Source of the DNA: Cyanobacteriota bacterium
Lineage (GTDB): Bacteria; Cyanobacteriota; Vampirovibrionia; Vampirovibrionales; Vampirovibrionaceae
NCBI GenBank assembly: GCA_019751815.1
Contig: JAIEMW010000003.1
Coordinates: 1 to 64,000 of the forward strand
Direction: 5' to 3'
Length of the DNA: 64,000 bases
Position numbers and translations under genes: made by a program. Numbering within the stretch: the first letter of the stretch is position 1; each line of letters opens with the position of its first letter. The notes under the pieces were generated by a model, which was not told the origin of the DNA, ran no database searches, and saw only the letters and a list, made by a program, of their open reading frames with translations. Of the stretch, positions 19,217 through 27,879 are shown piece after piece.

Positions 19217-20107
19217 ATGATGTCGATATTTCTTTTGACCGAACCTGCCATCCCTCACCTTGAGCAGATTAAAGACACCTTGAGTGGCTATTACCAGCTG
19301 CACGAGGTGGGTTCTAAAGATGCACTATTAGAGCAGTTGAGCGGTTTTCAGCAAGCCGTGGTGATTTTCCACAGCACCGGCGAAAAAGTGAGTCTTCTGA
19401 GCAATCAATTTAAACAAGCACTGGGAAGCGTCTCCTGTATCGCCGTGGTCACAGAAGATGAGACCTTGGGAATTCCAGGATACCAGTTTGATTGCGACTT
19501 CCTGGTTGGAAAATTTCCCCCCTTTGAAATTCTCAGTCGAGTTTCATCGGCTGTTCGCCAGTCAGAACTTCTGTCCACCATTCAAGATGCCTCTCAAGTT
19601 GATGAAGTGACCCAATTATTTAACCGTCGCTACTTCCAGAACCGGCTGAACGGTGAAATTTCTCTTGCAAAACGTCACCTTTCTCCATTGTCCTGCATTA
19701 TTATTGGCGTCAATTATTATCAGGTCTATTTAGACAGCTACGGATACGACTTTGTGATCAAGCTTTTGCGACATATTGCGCTGCAAATGCAGAATCATAT
19801 CCGCCAAGAAGATATTATTGCCCGAATTGGCGATGATGAAATTGCACTGCTCCTGCCACGAAGCTCTGAAAAGGGTGCCAAAATTCTGGCAGACCGTATC
19901 GTAGAAAGTATTAACACCACCCCGTTTCAAGTGGCAGATGAGCCCGAAGATGTCGTGGTTCATGCAGGTATTGCTGGGTATCCATTACCGGATGACTCGC
20001 CTGCCGATGCTGATGCTGTGATTCGTTTTGCCAGACATGCCTTACACAATGCACGCTGTGATGATGAAGCTGTTCTGCTATTCAGCGAGATTAAGCCGGC
20101 CTTATAA
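19217..20107 (+). CDS. Degenerate receiver-GGDEF protein
   Basis: 296 residues. Residues 1-~115 have a receiver-like alternation but lack a clear phospho-acceptor Asp. Residues ~130-290 are a GGDEF fold: VDEVTQLFNRRYFQ, IARIGDDEIALLLPRS, and VVVHAGIAGYPLPDD. The active-site loop reads GDDEI instead of GG[DE]EF, and the metal-binding strand reads IIGVNYYQVYLDSYG where active enzymes have DxDxFKxxND. Both changes predict no diguanylate cyclase activity; a c-di-GMP- or GTP-sensing or scaffold role is possible (inference). It is followed after four bp by the GH9-like gene. Confidence 0.8.
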   Translation: MMSIFLLTEPAIPHLEQIKDTLSGYYQLHEVGSKDALLEQLSGFQQAVVIFHSTGEKVSLLSNQFKQALGSVSCIAVVTEDETLGIPGYQFDCDFLVGKFPPFEILSRVSSAVRQSELLSTIQDASQVDEVTQLFNRRYFQNRLNGEISLAKRHLSPLSCIIIGVNYYQVYLDSYGYDFVIKLLRHIALQMQNHIRQEDIIARIGDDEIALLLPRSSEKGAKILADRIVESINTTPFQVADEPEDVVVHAGIAGYPLPDDSPADADAVIRFARHALHNARCDDEAVLLFSEIKPAL

Positions 20108-20111
20108 CTTG

Positions 20112-22013
20112 ATGTCACTTGTTGCCCGTATGACTGTCGGTGCTCTCAAGCCCATTCTTATGCCTGCTCTCCTGCGTACTTTCTCCTGGTCATTGATATG
20201 CTGCATTGCTGGCTTTCTCTTATTTGCCTCGCCAGGGGAATTACAGGCTCAACAGCGCCCACAGGCTTACCCCTCAATTATCTTAGACGGATCTGGATAT
20301 CATCCCAATAGCCCTAAATACCTTATTTGGCAGGCAGAGGGTGCGGTAAAGCCAGCCAAATTAGTCATATACGACCCAGAAAAACCTGGCTTTATGCACC
20401 GAAAAGGCCAAGTGTCTTATGAGCCAATCCCAGGACAGGTGGTTAACCTGAATCCACTGGTTAAAAATCAAAAAGTACAAAGTTGGGAATATGATTTTTC
20501 TGAGTTCAAAACCAGTGGATCGTATCAAATTCGATTTGAAGGAGAGCCCACAACTCTAGCCACCCTCGTTGTGAGTGATTTTTCTTACTGGGATACCATG
20601 CGGCAAGTATTTCGTAGCTTATTTCTGGAGCGCTGTGGCATCGAGCTGGAAGACAGTAAAGTTAAACTAAAGCACGCCGCATGCCATCTGAATGATGGGG
20701 TTATCTGGGAGCCTCAAGCTAAACTAAATGCGATACCCCAAAATGCAGTACCTAAAGACGCCACAGGGGGGTGGCACGAATCAGGTTCTTATAATAAGTA
20801 CGTCCGTAGCACCGCCTATACAATTGCCAAACTCCTAGGGCTCTATGACTGGAATCCCAAGGCGATGAACTACTTTAAACTGGATTACCCTTTGAGTGAG
20901 CCCAATTTGGGAGAAATTCCAGATTATCTGCATGAGGTTAAAATAGGCACAGACTGGCTTCTCAGCATGCAACGACGTGACGGCGGTTTTTACGGGGCAG
21001 TCATCTCAGAATCTGAAACCTCTCTTGCAGAACAACCTGAACCAAAACTACCTGAGGAAGAGGAAAGTACTCGCTGGTTAACCCCAGGCAGTATCCCGGA
21101 TAATGCTGCCGCTGTTGCCGCTCTAGCAATGACCTCTCGCAGTTTTCGTCAAAAAGATCTCAGTTACTCGATTAAAGCGTTGATTGCAGCTGAAAAAGGT
21201 TGGCAGTACCTACAGAATCAAAATAAATACCAATCATACCCAGCCAACTTTCCACAACCATTGCTACCAAAGGCTTTTCAAAAGGCTAACGCCGGTAATG
21301 CACTGTTTCGCTCGGACAGTTCAGAGTCAACCCATTATATGCTTTGGGCTGCATTTGAGCTCTATAGCGTTACAGGCAAAGCAGAATACCATAAATTTAT
21401 ACTGCAACACCGTCCGCAGTTAAGTGTTCAGCCAAGTTCTTGGCAAAACCCTATTTTTCTCGGCTACGTAGACTATATTTTGTTTTCTAAAGCGCCAGAT
21501 CCAGAACTAAAAGGGACGTTAAAGCAATCTATTATCAAGCTGGCTGAGCTGCTACACAAGAACCAACAAACAAATCCGATGCATATTAGTCTTCATCAAT
21601 ACCCAGAAAACTCCAATAGCCTTCTTACGGAGCAAACCTGGGCTCTACTGACTGCTTATCGTCTCAACAAACAAATCAGTCATCGAGATGCTGCTGCCAG
21701 CAATATCCGGTATTTATTTGGTTACAACCCCTCAGGAACTAGTTATGTAACAGGTATCACCAGTGGGAGTGGCAATTCGCTGAAGAAGGTGCCCCATCTC
21801 CTAGGACAGGCGAACAATACCACGGTACCTGGCTTAATGATTGCAGGCGCCAATCCCTTTGCGCTCGACAGTAAAACCCCTAGAAATAAAGGGTCACAGA
21901 GTTTTATTGACGATTGGGCCGCGACCGATGTAAACCACGCCTCTACCGTTTTCACAGGACAGTTGGTTGCCGCCTTGGGCGGGCTCAACCTGGCGTTTAA
22001 CCCGGCACGTTAA
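20112..22013 (+). CDS. Exported GH9 (cellulase)-like protein with substituted catalytic residues
   Basis: 633 residues from ATG 20112, just after the upstream stop; longer in-frame starts lie inside the GGDEF gene. Signal peptide at ~1-46, hydrophobic core LICCIAGFLLFAS, likely cleavage after LQA. Residues ~55-165 match the CelD_N immunoglobulin-like domain (e.g. LDGSGYHPNSPKYLIW, YDFSEFKTSGSYQIRFEG). The rest is an alpha/alpha barrel of GH9 type with GGWHESGSYNKYV and FGYNPSGTSYVTG. In active GH9 enzymes the first motif is GGWxDAGD and a C-terminal NE supplies the acid. Here these read ESGS (223-226) and NH (H609), and PHHR reads PHLL. It may bind glucans without cleaving them (inference). 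Confidence 0.8.
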   Translation: MSLVARMTVGALKPILMPALLRTFSWSLICCIAGFLLFASPGELQAQQRPQAYPSIILDGSGYHPNSPKYLIWQAEGAVKPAKLVIYDPEKPGFMHRKGQVSYEPIPGQVVNLNPLVKNQKVQSWEYDFSEFKTSGSYQIRFEGEPTTLATLVVSDFSYWDTMRQVFRSLFLERCGIELEDSKVKLKHAACHLNDGVIWEPQAKLNAIPQNAVPKDATGGWHESGSYNKYVRSTAYTIAKLLGLYDWNPKAMNYFKLDYPLSEPNLGEIPDYLHEVKIGTDWLLSMQRRDGGFYGAVISESETSLAEQPEPKLPEEEESTRWLTPGSIPDNAAAVAALAMTSRSFRQKDLSYSIKALIAAEKGWQYLQNQNKYQSYPANFPQPLLPKAFQKANAGNALFRSDSSESTHYMLWAAFELYSVTGKAEYHKFILQHRPQLSVQPSSWQNPIFLGYVDYILFSKAPDPELKGTLKQSIIKLAELLHKNQQTNPMHISLHQYPENSNSLLTEQTWALLTAYRLNKQISHRDAAASNIRYLFGYNPSGTSYVTGITSGSGNSLKKVPHLLGQANNTTVPGLMIAGANPFALDSKTPRNKGSQSFIDDWAATDVNHASTVFTGQLVAALGGLNLAFNPAR

Positions 22014-22099
22014 ATGGAAACATTACAAGATCTGACAAAACCGTTGCAAGGCTTAACGCTTACTTTACGGTAGCAAGTCTCCAGTGGCACAATAGGGTG

Positions 22100-25000
22100 A
22101 TGAGCAGACCGTTTGTTCCACTCCATTTGCACACGCACTATAGCCTTCTGGACGGGGCCACCCGGATCCCAGATTTAATCCAAATTGCTCGGGAAAACGA
22201 GATGCCCGCAGTGGCGATTACCGATCACGGGGTGATGTACGGCGCGATAGAATTAGTCAACACCGCAAAAGACAGTGGTGTAAAGCCCATTGTGGGCTGT
22301 GAAATCTATGTGATTGAAGGAGATATTAACGATAGAAGCACCCGAAGAGCCTATCACCACTTAGTCCTGCTGGCACAAAATCTCCAAGGTTATCAAAATT
22401 TGGTGAAATTGGTGACCATCGGGCAAGTAGACGGTTTTTATTACAAACCCCGAGTCAATTGGGAACTTGTAAAAGAACACAGTGAGGGACTGATTGCACT
22501 GACTGCTTGTCTGGCCGGACCTGTGGCCCAGCCAATTATGCGCGGCAACCCACAAGAAGCACGAGAACGGGCGAAAGTACTAAAAGATATCTTTGGAGAA
22601 CGTGCCTACCTGGAAATCCAGGATCACGGTCTTGAAGGGGAATACCGGGTCAGCATGGAAATGACCCGCATCGCACAAGAAGTCGGCATGGAGCTGGTTA
22701 TCACCAACGATAGCCATTATTCACGGCCAGGGGACAATGCCATGCACGAGATTCTACTGTGCATGCAGACCGGCAAAACGTTAAACGACACTTCTCGAAT
22801 GCAGGCCTATGGACCCGAATTTTATATTAAAAACGGAGACCAGATGGCGGAACGCTTTCAGCATCTAGACCATGAACTGGTCAACCGAGCGCTGGACAAT
22901 ACACTCGTGATTGCTGATCAATGCAACCTAAAACTACCGATGGGACAGTCTATTTTACCAAAATATCCGCTACCTCCCGGGGTTTCAGAAGAAGATGCGC
23001 TCAAAGAAACCGTTTATGAGCATGCAGCTGGTCGTTACGCCGAGATAACACCTGAGATTCAAGACAGGCTGAATTTTGAGTTGGGTATTATTAACCAGAT
23101 GGGCTTTCCGGCTTACTTTTTAATTGTGTGGGATTTTATCAATTATGCCCGTAAGAATGATATTCCGGTTGGTCCGGGTCGTGGTTCTGCCGCAGGAAGT
23201 CTAGTCGCCTATTCTTTAGGAATTACCAATATCGATCCCTTAGAGCATAACTTACTGTTTGAACGCTTTTTAAATCCAGAACGGGTCTCGATGCCTGATA
23301 TCGATATTGACTTTTGCATCGAGCGCCGTGATGAGGTGATCCAGTACGTCCGAGAACGCTACGGAGAAGACCAGGTTTGCCAAATTATTACCTTTGGCAC
23401 CCTTGCAGCCAGAGCCGCCCTAAAAGGCGTTGCTCGGGTGATGGAAATTCCCTTCAGTGAGAGTGATAAGCTTGCCAAAATGATTCCATCCACACCGGGG
23501 ACCAAACTCGATGATGCCCTGGAAAATGGGATGGAGCTTAAGAAACTCTATGATAGTGATGAGAGAATCAAGCAGTTGGTTGATTTGGCAAAATCGATTG
23601 AAGGAACTGCTTGTAATGTCGGCACACACGCTGCGGGCGTTGTAATTTCTAAAGACCCCTTATCGAATACCGTCCCCTTGCAACGCTCAAAAGATGGGCA
23701 GTTGATTTCTCAATACCCCATGGGAGACATGGAAAAGCTAGGCCTGTTAAAAATGGACTTTTTAGGCCTGCGAAACCTGACCATTATTAATAATTCTAAG
23801 CGGCTCATTGAGCAAACTGAGTCAATCAGTATCAATATGGATACCCTCCCACTGGATGATAAGGCTGTCTATCAAACGTTGGCCTCTGGGGAAACGGACG
23901 GTGTTTTTCAGTTGGAATCCAATGGGATGAAAACCTTGGTAAAAGACTTAAAGCCCACGACGTTTGAAGATATTAACGCTCTGGTTGCGCTCTTTCGGCC
24001 AGGCCCTCTCAATTCCGGCATGGTGAAGGACTTTGTGGACCGAAAACACGGGAGATCGCAAGTAACCTTTAAGCATCCCGACTTGGAACCCATCCTCAAA
24101 GACACCTACGGCACCATTGTGTACCAAGAGCAGATTATGCAAATTGCGCAAATACTGGCTGGATACAGTTTGGGACAGGCAGACTTACTTCGCCGGGCCA
24201 TGGGAAAGAAAAAAGCCGATGTGATGGCCAAAGAAAAGGACGGCTTTGTTCAAGGCAGCCTAAGCCATGGGGTGGATGAAGCACTGGCCAATGAACTCTT
24301 TGAGACGATGACCGAATTCGCGGCCTATTGCTTCAACCGGTCTCACTCAGCCGCCTATGCGATGGTAGCCTATCAAACCGCCTACCTGAAGACACATCAC
24401 CCTGTTTCATATCTATCTGCATTGCTCTCAAGTGTCCGAAACGACCTTGATAAGACTCAGCATTATATTGTGACTGCTCGTCGGATGCACATTCAAGTCC
24501 TGCCGCCTGATGTGACAAAGTCCGGTCTCGATTTTACCCCGGATGGGCCCGCAATCCGCTTTGGGTTGGCCTCTATAAAAAATGTGGGGGTTTCTGTGGT
24601 GGAGCATATCGTCCGTGCCCGCGATGAAAAACCGTTTCAGTCCCTTGAGGATTTTTTAAAGCGGGTGGACAGTAAGGTACTCAACCGAAAAACATTGGAG
24701 AGTTTGATTCGCTGTGGGGCGCTGGATACTTTGGGCTACAGCCGAAAGCAACTCTTTCACAACGTTGAAGGGCTTGTGGAATTTGCTCAACGCTCTCACC
24801 AACAGCAAGAAACCGGGCAAGCCAGTCTGTTTGATATAGCGCCAGCGCAAGGAGCTTCTGATCATTCTGAAAACCCCAGTTTCTCAGGACTCATTCTCAG
24901 TGGTTCTGCCGAAGAATTTAGTCCTGATCAAATTCAGCGGGCTGAAAAAGAGCTTTTAGGTTTCTATCTCACCAGTCACCCCCTGGACAATCTGGTTAAA

Positions 25001-25552
25001 ACCTTGCCCATGATGATTAATCAGAATATCGCCGAACTCAAAGACCTGGCCGACGGCACTGATGTACTAGTAGGCGGGATGATCTCCACGCTACAGCGCC
25101 GCTTAACCAAACAAAATAAGCCCATGATAGTTGGCACACTAGAAGATTTTTCTGGAAGTGTGGAGTTCGTGGGATTCAGTGAGGCTGTCCAGCGGTTTGA
25201 TGCGATCTCTGATGGAGGTAACGCTTTAGAGCAAGGCAGTAAAATCATTCTAAAAGGCCGCTTACAGTTCCGAGGAGATGATTCAGAGACCTACAGCATC
25301 ATTATTGAAGACGTCCGTCCTATTGCTCAAATTCAGCCGCTCCAGTTGGCCTTTAAAGCTATCCCCCGATATGAACAAGTGGCTTACCTGGGCAAATTAT
25401 TGGCCCAACACCGTGGACCACATCCTGTCATACTCACCTTTGAGGACGGCACAAGGATTAAAACCGGTAGTCAGTTTTGGGTGGATGATGACCGTAACGC
25501 TCTTAGCCAACTCTTAGAAGCCGAATTTGGTCCCGAACTACAGATCGCCTAG
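22100..25552 (+). CDS. dnaE: DNA polymerase III alpha subunit
   Basis: Replicative polymerase, 1150 residues, the normal length for DnaE1. N-terminal PHP domain (HLHTHYSLLDG at ~9-19, AITDHG), palm catalytic triad D400 and D402 in PDIDIDF and D553 in KMDFLGLR, the GPGRGSAAGSLVAY loop, then tandem HhH, OB-fold (~990-1070) and tau-binding C-terminus. No 3'-5' exonuclease insertion, so it is not PolC. It is one uninterrupted frame with no intein, unlike the split intein-containing dnaE of many photosynthetic cyanobacteria. The start is ATG 22100 or the GTG codon just before it. Confidence 0.97.
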   Translation: MSRPFVPLHLHTHYSLLDGATRIPDLIQIARENEMPAVAITDHGVMYGAIELVNTAKDSGVKPIVGCEIYVIEGDINDRSTRRAYHHLVLLAQNLQGYQNLVKLVTIGQVDGFYYKPRVNWELVKEHSEGLIALTACLAGPVAQPIMRGNPQEARERAKVLKDIFGERAYLEIQDHGLEGEYRVSMEMTRIAQEVGMELVITNDSHYSRPGDNAMHEILLCMQTGKTLNDTSRMQAYGPEFYIKNGDQMAERFQHLDHELVNRALDNTLVIADQCNLKLPMGQSILPKYPLPPGVSEEDALKETVYEHAAGRYAEITPEIQDRLNFELGIINQMGFPAYFLIVWDFINYARKNDIPVGPGRGSAAGSLVAYSLGITNIDPLEHNLLFERFLNPERVSMPDIDIDFCIERRDEVIQYVRERYGEDQVCQIITFGTLAARAALKGVARVMEIPFSESDKLAKMIPSTPGTKLDDALENGMELKKLYDSDERIKQLVDLAKSIEGTACNVGTHAAGVVISKDPLSNTVPLQRSKDGQLISQYPMGDMEKLGLLKMDFLGLRNLTIINNSKRLIEQTESISINMDTLPLDDKAVYQTLASGETDGVFQLESNGMKTLVKDLKPTTFEDINALVALFRPGPLNSGMVKDFVDRKHGRSQVTFKHPDLEPILKDTYGTIVYQEQIMQIAQILAGYSLGQADLLRRAMGKKKADVMAKEKDGFVQGSLSHGVDEALANELFETMTEFAAYCFNRSHSAAYAMVAYQTAYLKTHHPVSYLSALLSSVRNDLDKTQHYIVTARRMHIQVLPPDVTKSGLDFTPDGPAIRFGLASIKNVGVSVVEHIVRARDEKPFQSLEDFLKRVDSKVLNRKTLESLIRCGALDTLGYSRKQLFHNVEGLVEFAQRSHQQQETGQASLFDIAPAQGASDHSENPSFSGLILSGSAEEFSPDQIQRAEKELLGFYLTSHPLDNLVKTLPMMINQNIAELKDLADGTDVLVGGMISTLQRRLTKQNKPMIVGTLEDFSGSVEFVGFSEAVQRFDAISDGGNALEQGSKIILKGRLQFRGDDSETYSIIIEDVRPIAQIQPLQLAFKAIPRYEQVAYLGKLLAQHRGPHPVILTFEDGTRIKTGSQFWVDDDRNALSQLLEAEFGPELQIA

Positions 25553-25593
25553 GAAATACCCTAGCAAAAGCCTAGAACTAAAGTTGCTAACCC

Positions 25594-25606
25594 GATTGTA
25601 ACAATC
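25594..25606. promoter_or_regulatory. Palindrome upstream of the SIMPL-domain gene
   Basis: GATTGT-A-ACAATC: perfect six-base arms with a one-base centre, 86 bp before the downstream ATG, in a short gene-free gap. The form suits a dimeric repressor or activator site. No flanking -35/-10 pair is convincing. Confidence 0.3.
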
Positions 25607-25691
25607 TGGTATTTTAAACTTGTCTGAAGACCACGCCCAGCCTACACTACAGTTGATTTAGTTTTACTGAATAAAAAAGAGAGAGACCCTG

Positions 25692-26504
25692 ATGACAGTG
25701 ATGGATTCTATTCGTTTTCAAGCCCATCCCCCTATGGGTGCCCCCCAAAAAACTAACCCAAAAGCTCCTGTCCACTTCGGTGCAGCTGCAGCAAAAACCA
25801 CTTTGGATGAGAGTCCCTTTATTGCCACTCAAGGCACAGGGGTTGTCAGCAAAATGCCAGATAGCCTTGCTGTCAAAATGAATCTTTCACGTCAAAACCC
25901 CACGCAGGCCGGTGCTGTGAATGACGCCAACACAGCCGGTGCAGCCTTAAGACAAGCCATTGATTCTCTTGGCTTAAAAGGGCTCAATGTTAGCTCTCAA
26001 CTTTCTGTTCAACCCGTTTGGACGCAGGGCACGGGTAAAAAACCACCTGTTATTTCTGCTTACAGCGCCACTGTCTCCTTAAGCGCCACTGCAACAGGCG
26101 TTTCAGATTCTGATTTACCTGCCTATGCTGCCCGAATTATGGAAGTGGCTGCCGATAACAAAGCCGATAATGTGGCACCGAATTTTTATCTCAATGATAC
26201 AACTGGGGCTGCTCGAGAAGCCTTAGCCCTAGCAATCCAAGATGCTCGCGCCATGGCAGAAGCCTCTGCCAAAGCCGCTGGCATTCCCCTGGGAGACATT
26301 CTCTCCATTGAAGTGGGACAAAACTACGGCCGTGTCTCAGCCAAAGGCGGCGGTGGCGCAAGAGCCTTTGCCGCCAGTGCCCCTTCAATGCATGCTGAAG
26401 TGAGTGACGACGCTTTTACCATTGCCCCATTGGAAATTGGTGCTCCCCAAGTGAGTGTCCGCTTCGCAATTGGCAAATCACCAAAAACAGGTAAAAAAGC
26501 GTAA
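25692..26504 (+). CDS. SIMPL-domain (DUF541) protein without signal peptide
   Basis: 270 residues. Residues ~44-265 match the SIMPL fold: FIATQGTGVVSKMPDSLAVK, ISAYSATVSLSATATG (the 'xGYxAxxxLxV' strand), PNFYLNDTTGAAREALALAI and AIQDARAMAEASAKAAGIPLG. Family members are usually exported; their molecular role is unclear (named after mouse SIMPL; bacterial BP26 is periplasmic). Here there is no signal peptide; instead the first 35 residues are polar and carry IRFQA (7-11) and VHFGA (27-31), short motifs shared with other proteins of this window. A glycine-rich loop SAKGGGGARAF sits near 216. GAGAG precedes the start; ATG 25701 is an alternative. It converges on the lipase-like gene with a 10-bp gap. 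Confidence 0.8.
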   Translation: MTVMDSIRFQAHPPMGAPQKTNPKAPVHFGAAAAKTTLDESPFIATQGTGVVSKMPDSLAVKMNLSRQNPTQAGAVNDANTAGAALRQAIDSLGLKGLNVSSQLSVQPVWTQGTGKKPPVISAYSATVSLSATATGVSDSDLPAYAARIMEVAADNKADNVAPNFYLNDTTGAAREALALAIQDARAMAEASAKAAGIPLGDILSIEVGQNYGRVSAKGGGGARAFAASAPSMHAEVSDDAFTIAPLEIGAPQVSVRFAIGKSPKTGKKA

Positions 26505-26514
26505 AAGTCTAATT

Positions 26515-27846
26515 TTACCGGGTCAAATCAAACCAAAGCCAATCAAAGACCGTTCTCATCGGCTCTGTGGGATTAAGCACGTCTCGAACGCGCGGGTTTC
26601 CGGTTCGCGTTGATCCCAGCTGCCAATCTCGATAGTCCACACCCGGGAACAGGCGGGCTTGGTCGTTATTTTTAAGTTGTCTCAGCGCTTGCCAAACCCG
26701 CTCTTGCGGCGGATTCATATCGTTATAACGCGCGGCAAAGCGTCCTAACCACAGGCTGCTGGCAATGGGGGTCCGACCGTCGTTGTAGGCCATCATCGGG
26801 ACCTGGTCTCCCATATCTGTTTGCCCCTTCAGACGAAGTCGCTCAAGGTATTGCTGAGTTTGAGCAATGGTCCAATGATTAGAACCAAACAGAATGGCTC
26901 TATCACGGGTGGGGATATCTTCGGGAAGATTGAGAACCTCTCTTAAATAATGGTCTAACCGGGCGCTAAGACCGAAGTAACTGGCATACATCACTGCTTT
27001 ATCCAGACGACGCTCATCAAGCGCACGGGGTTCGCAAATTGGGATTTTCCCTGTCACCGGCAAACGGTCAGACAGAGAACGATCAAAGTTGTCCCAACAA
27101 AGCTCTTGTTCAAATTGGGGATAGTGCTGTCGCGCAGCACCGAATTCCATGGCCAGCCAGAGTCGGTTGGGGGAAAACACCCACGCCCTGTCCTTAGTCC
27201 ATTGAGCACTTGCCAGTGGGGTTCCGTGAAAGGGACTACCAATAAAGACTGTACGGTCACTCACACCCCGGATAGCTTGATCTTCCAATAGATCGTACAA
27301 CACTAAGCCCGCTTCTCCTTGGGCTAGAAAACGAAGGCGGGTCAGCGGGTGTTGCTCAAGAAACGAATGGAGCTGTTGCTGAAGCTCCTTAACAGCGCTT
27401 TGACGACCTTTTACAGGGTTGTAGCGTAAAAGATAAATATGATACTGGCTATGTGCCTCTTCTTGTTGCTTGAGATAGGCCAACCAAGGCTGCCATCCAT
27501 TCCAAGACTCTGTCCATTTGGCTGCAGGGAATAGAACCATCACCGACGGAAGATTATCAGATGTATTCTCTGCTTGGGTTATGCCGCCAATCAGATTTTT
27601 TTTCTCCGCCGCCAATAGCTGTTTTAAGTTGACCAGACGAAGCTCTGCCATTGGTGTACTTGCGGAATTTGTCGAGTCAGCCCCCGCATTGGTAACAGCT
27701 TGTTTTATTTTCCCCGAAATAGGTGGGACATCCCGCATATCCAGAGTGTCGTCAGCAAAAGATACACCCAGCAAACACACACCAAGTAAACATAGGCCCT
27801 GAGCCAGGACGGAGAATACAAGAGATGCCACACGCAAAAATATCAT
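26515..27846 (-). CDS. Exported lipase-like alpha/beta-hydrolase paralogue, catalytic Ser and His lost
   Basis: 443 residues with a clear signal peptide (hydrophobic 5-29, cleavage near SFA). Alpha/beta-hydrolase fold by comparison with the adjacent paralogue: both share FIGSPFHGTPLAS / TVGSPFHGSPLAS, the YPxFExxxxWDNFD block, AYNDGRTPIASSLWLGR / LYNDGISPISSSLWLGR and a C-terminal VD[HY]RD block. At the nucleophile elbow the paralogue has AYSEGGL while this protein has AQGEAGL (Gly177 for Ser), and the probable catalytic His of VDHRD is Tyr here. The likely acid Asp of NDG remains. It is therefore probably inactive as a hydrolase. It lies 33 bp or more downstream of its paralogue, same strand. 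Confidence 0.8.
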   Translation of the reverse strand: MIFLRVASLVFSVLAQGLCLLGVCLLGVSFADDTLDMRDVPPISGKIKQAVTNAGADSTNSASTPMAELRLVNLKQLLAAEKKNLIGGITQAENTSDNLPSVMVLFPAAKWTESWNGWQPWLAYLKQQEEAHSQYHIYLLRYNPVKGRQSAVKELQQQLHSFLEQHPLTRLRFLAQGEAGLVLYDLLEDQAIRGVSDRTVFIGSPFHGTPLASAQWTKDRAWVFSPNRLWLAMEFGAARQHYPQFEQELCWDNFDRSLSDRLPVTGKIPICEPRALDERRLDKAVMYASYFGLSARLDHYLREVLNLPEDIPTRDRAILFGSNHWTIAQTQQYLERLRLKGQTDMGDQVPMMAYNDGRTPIASSLWLGRFAARYNDMNPPQERVWQALRQLKNNDQARLFPGVDYRDWQLGSTRTGNPRVRDVLNPTEPMRTVFDWLWFDLTR

Positions 27847-27879
27847 TGCTAACTGTCTAGAAATCTCTCAAAACGGTGT

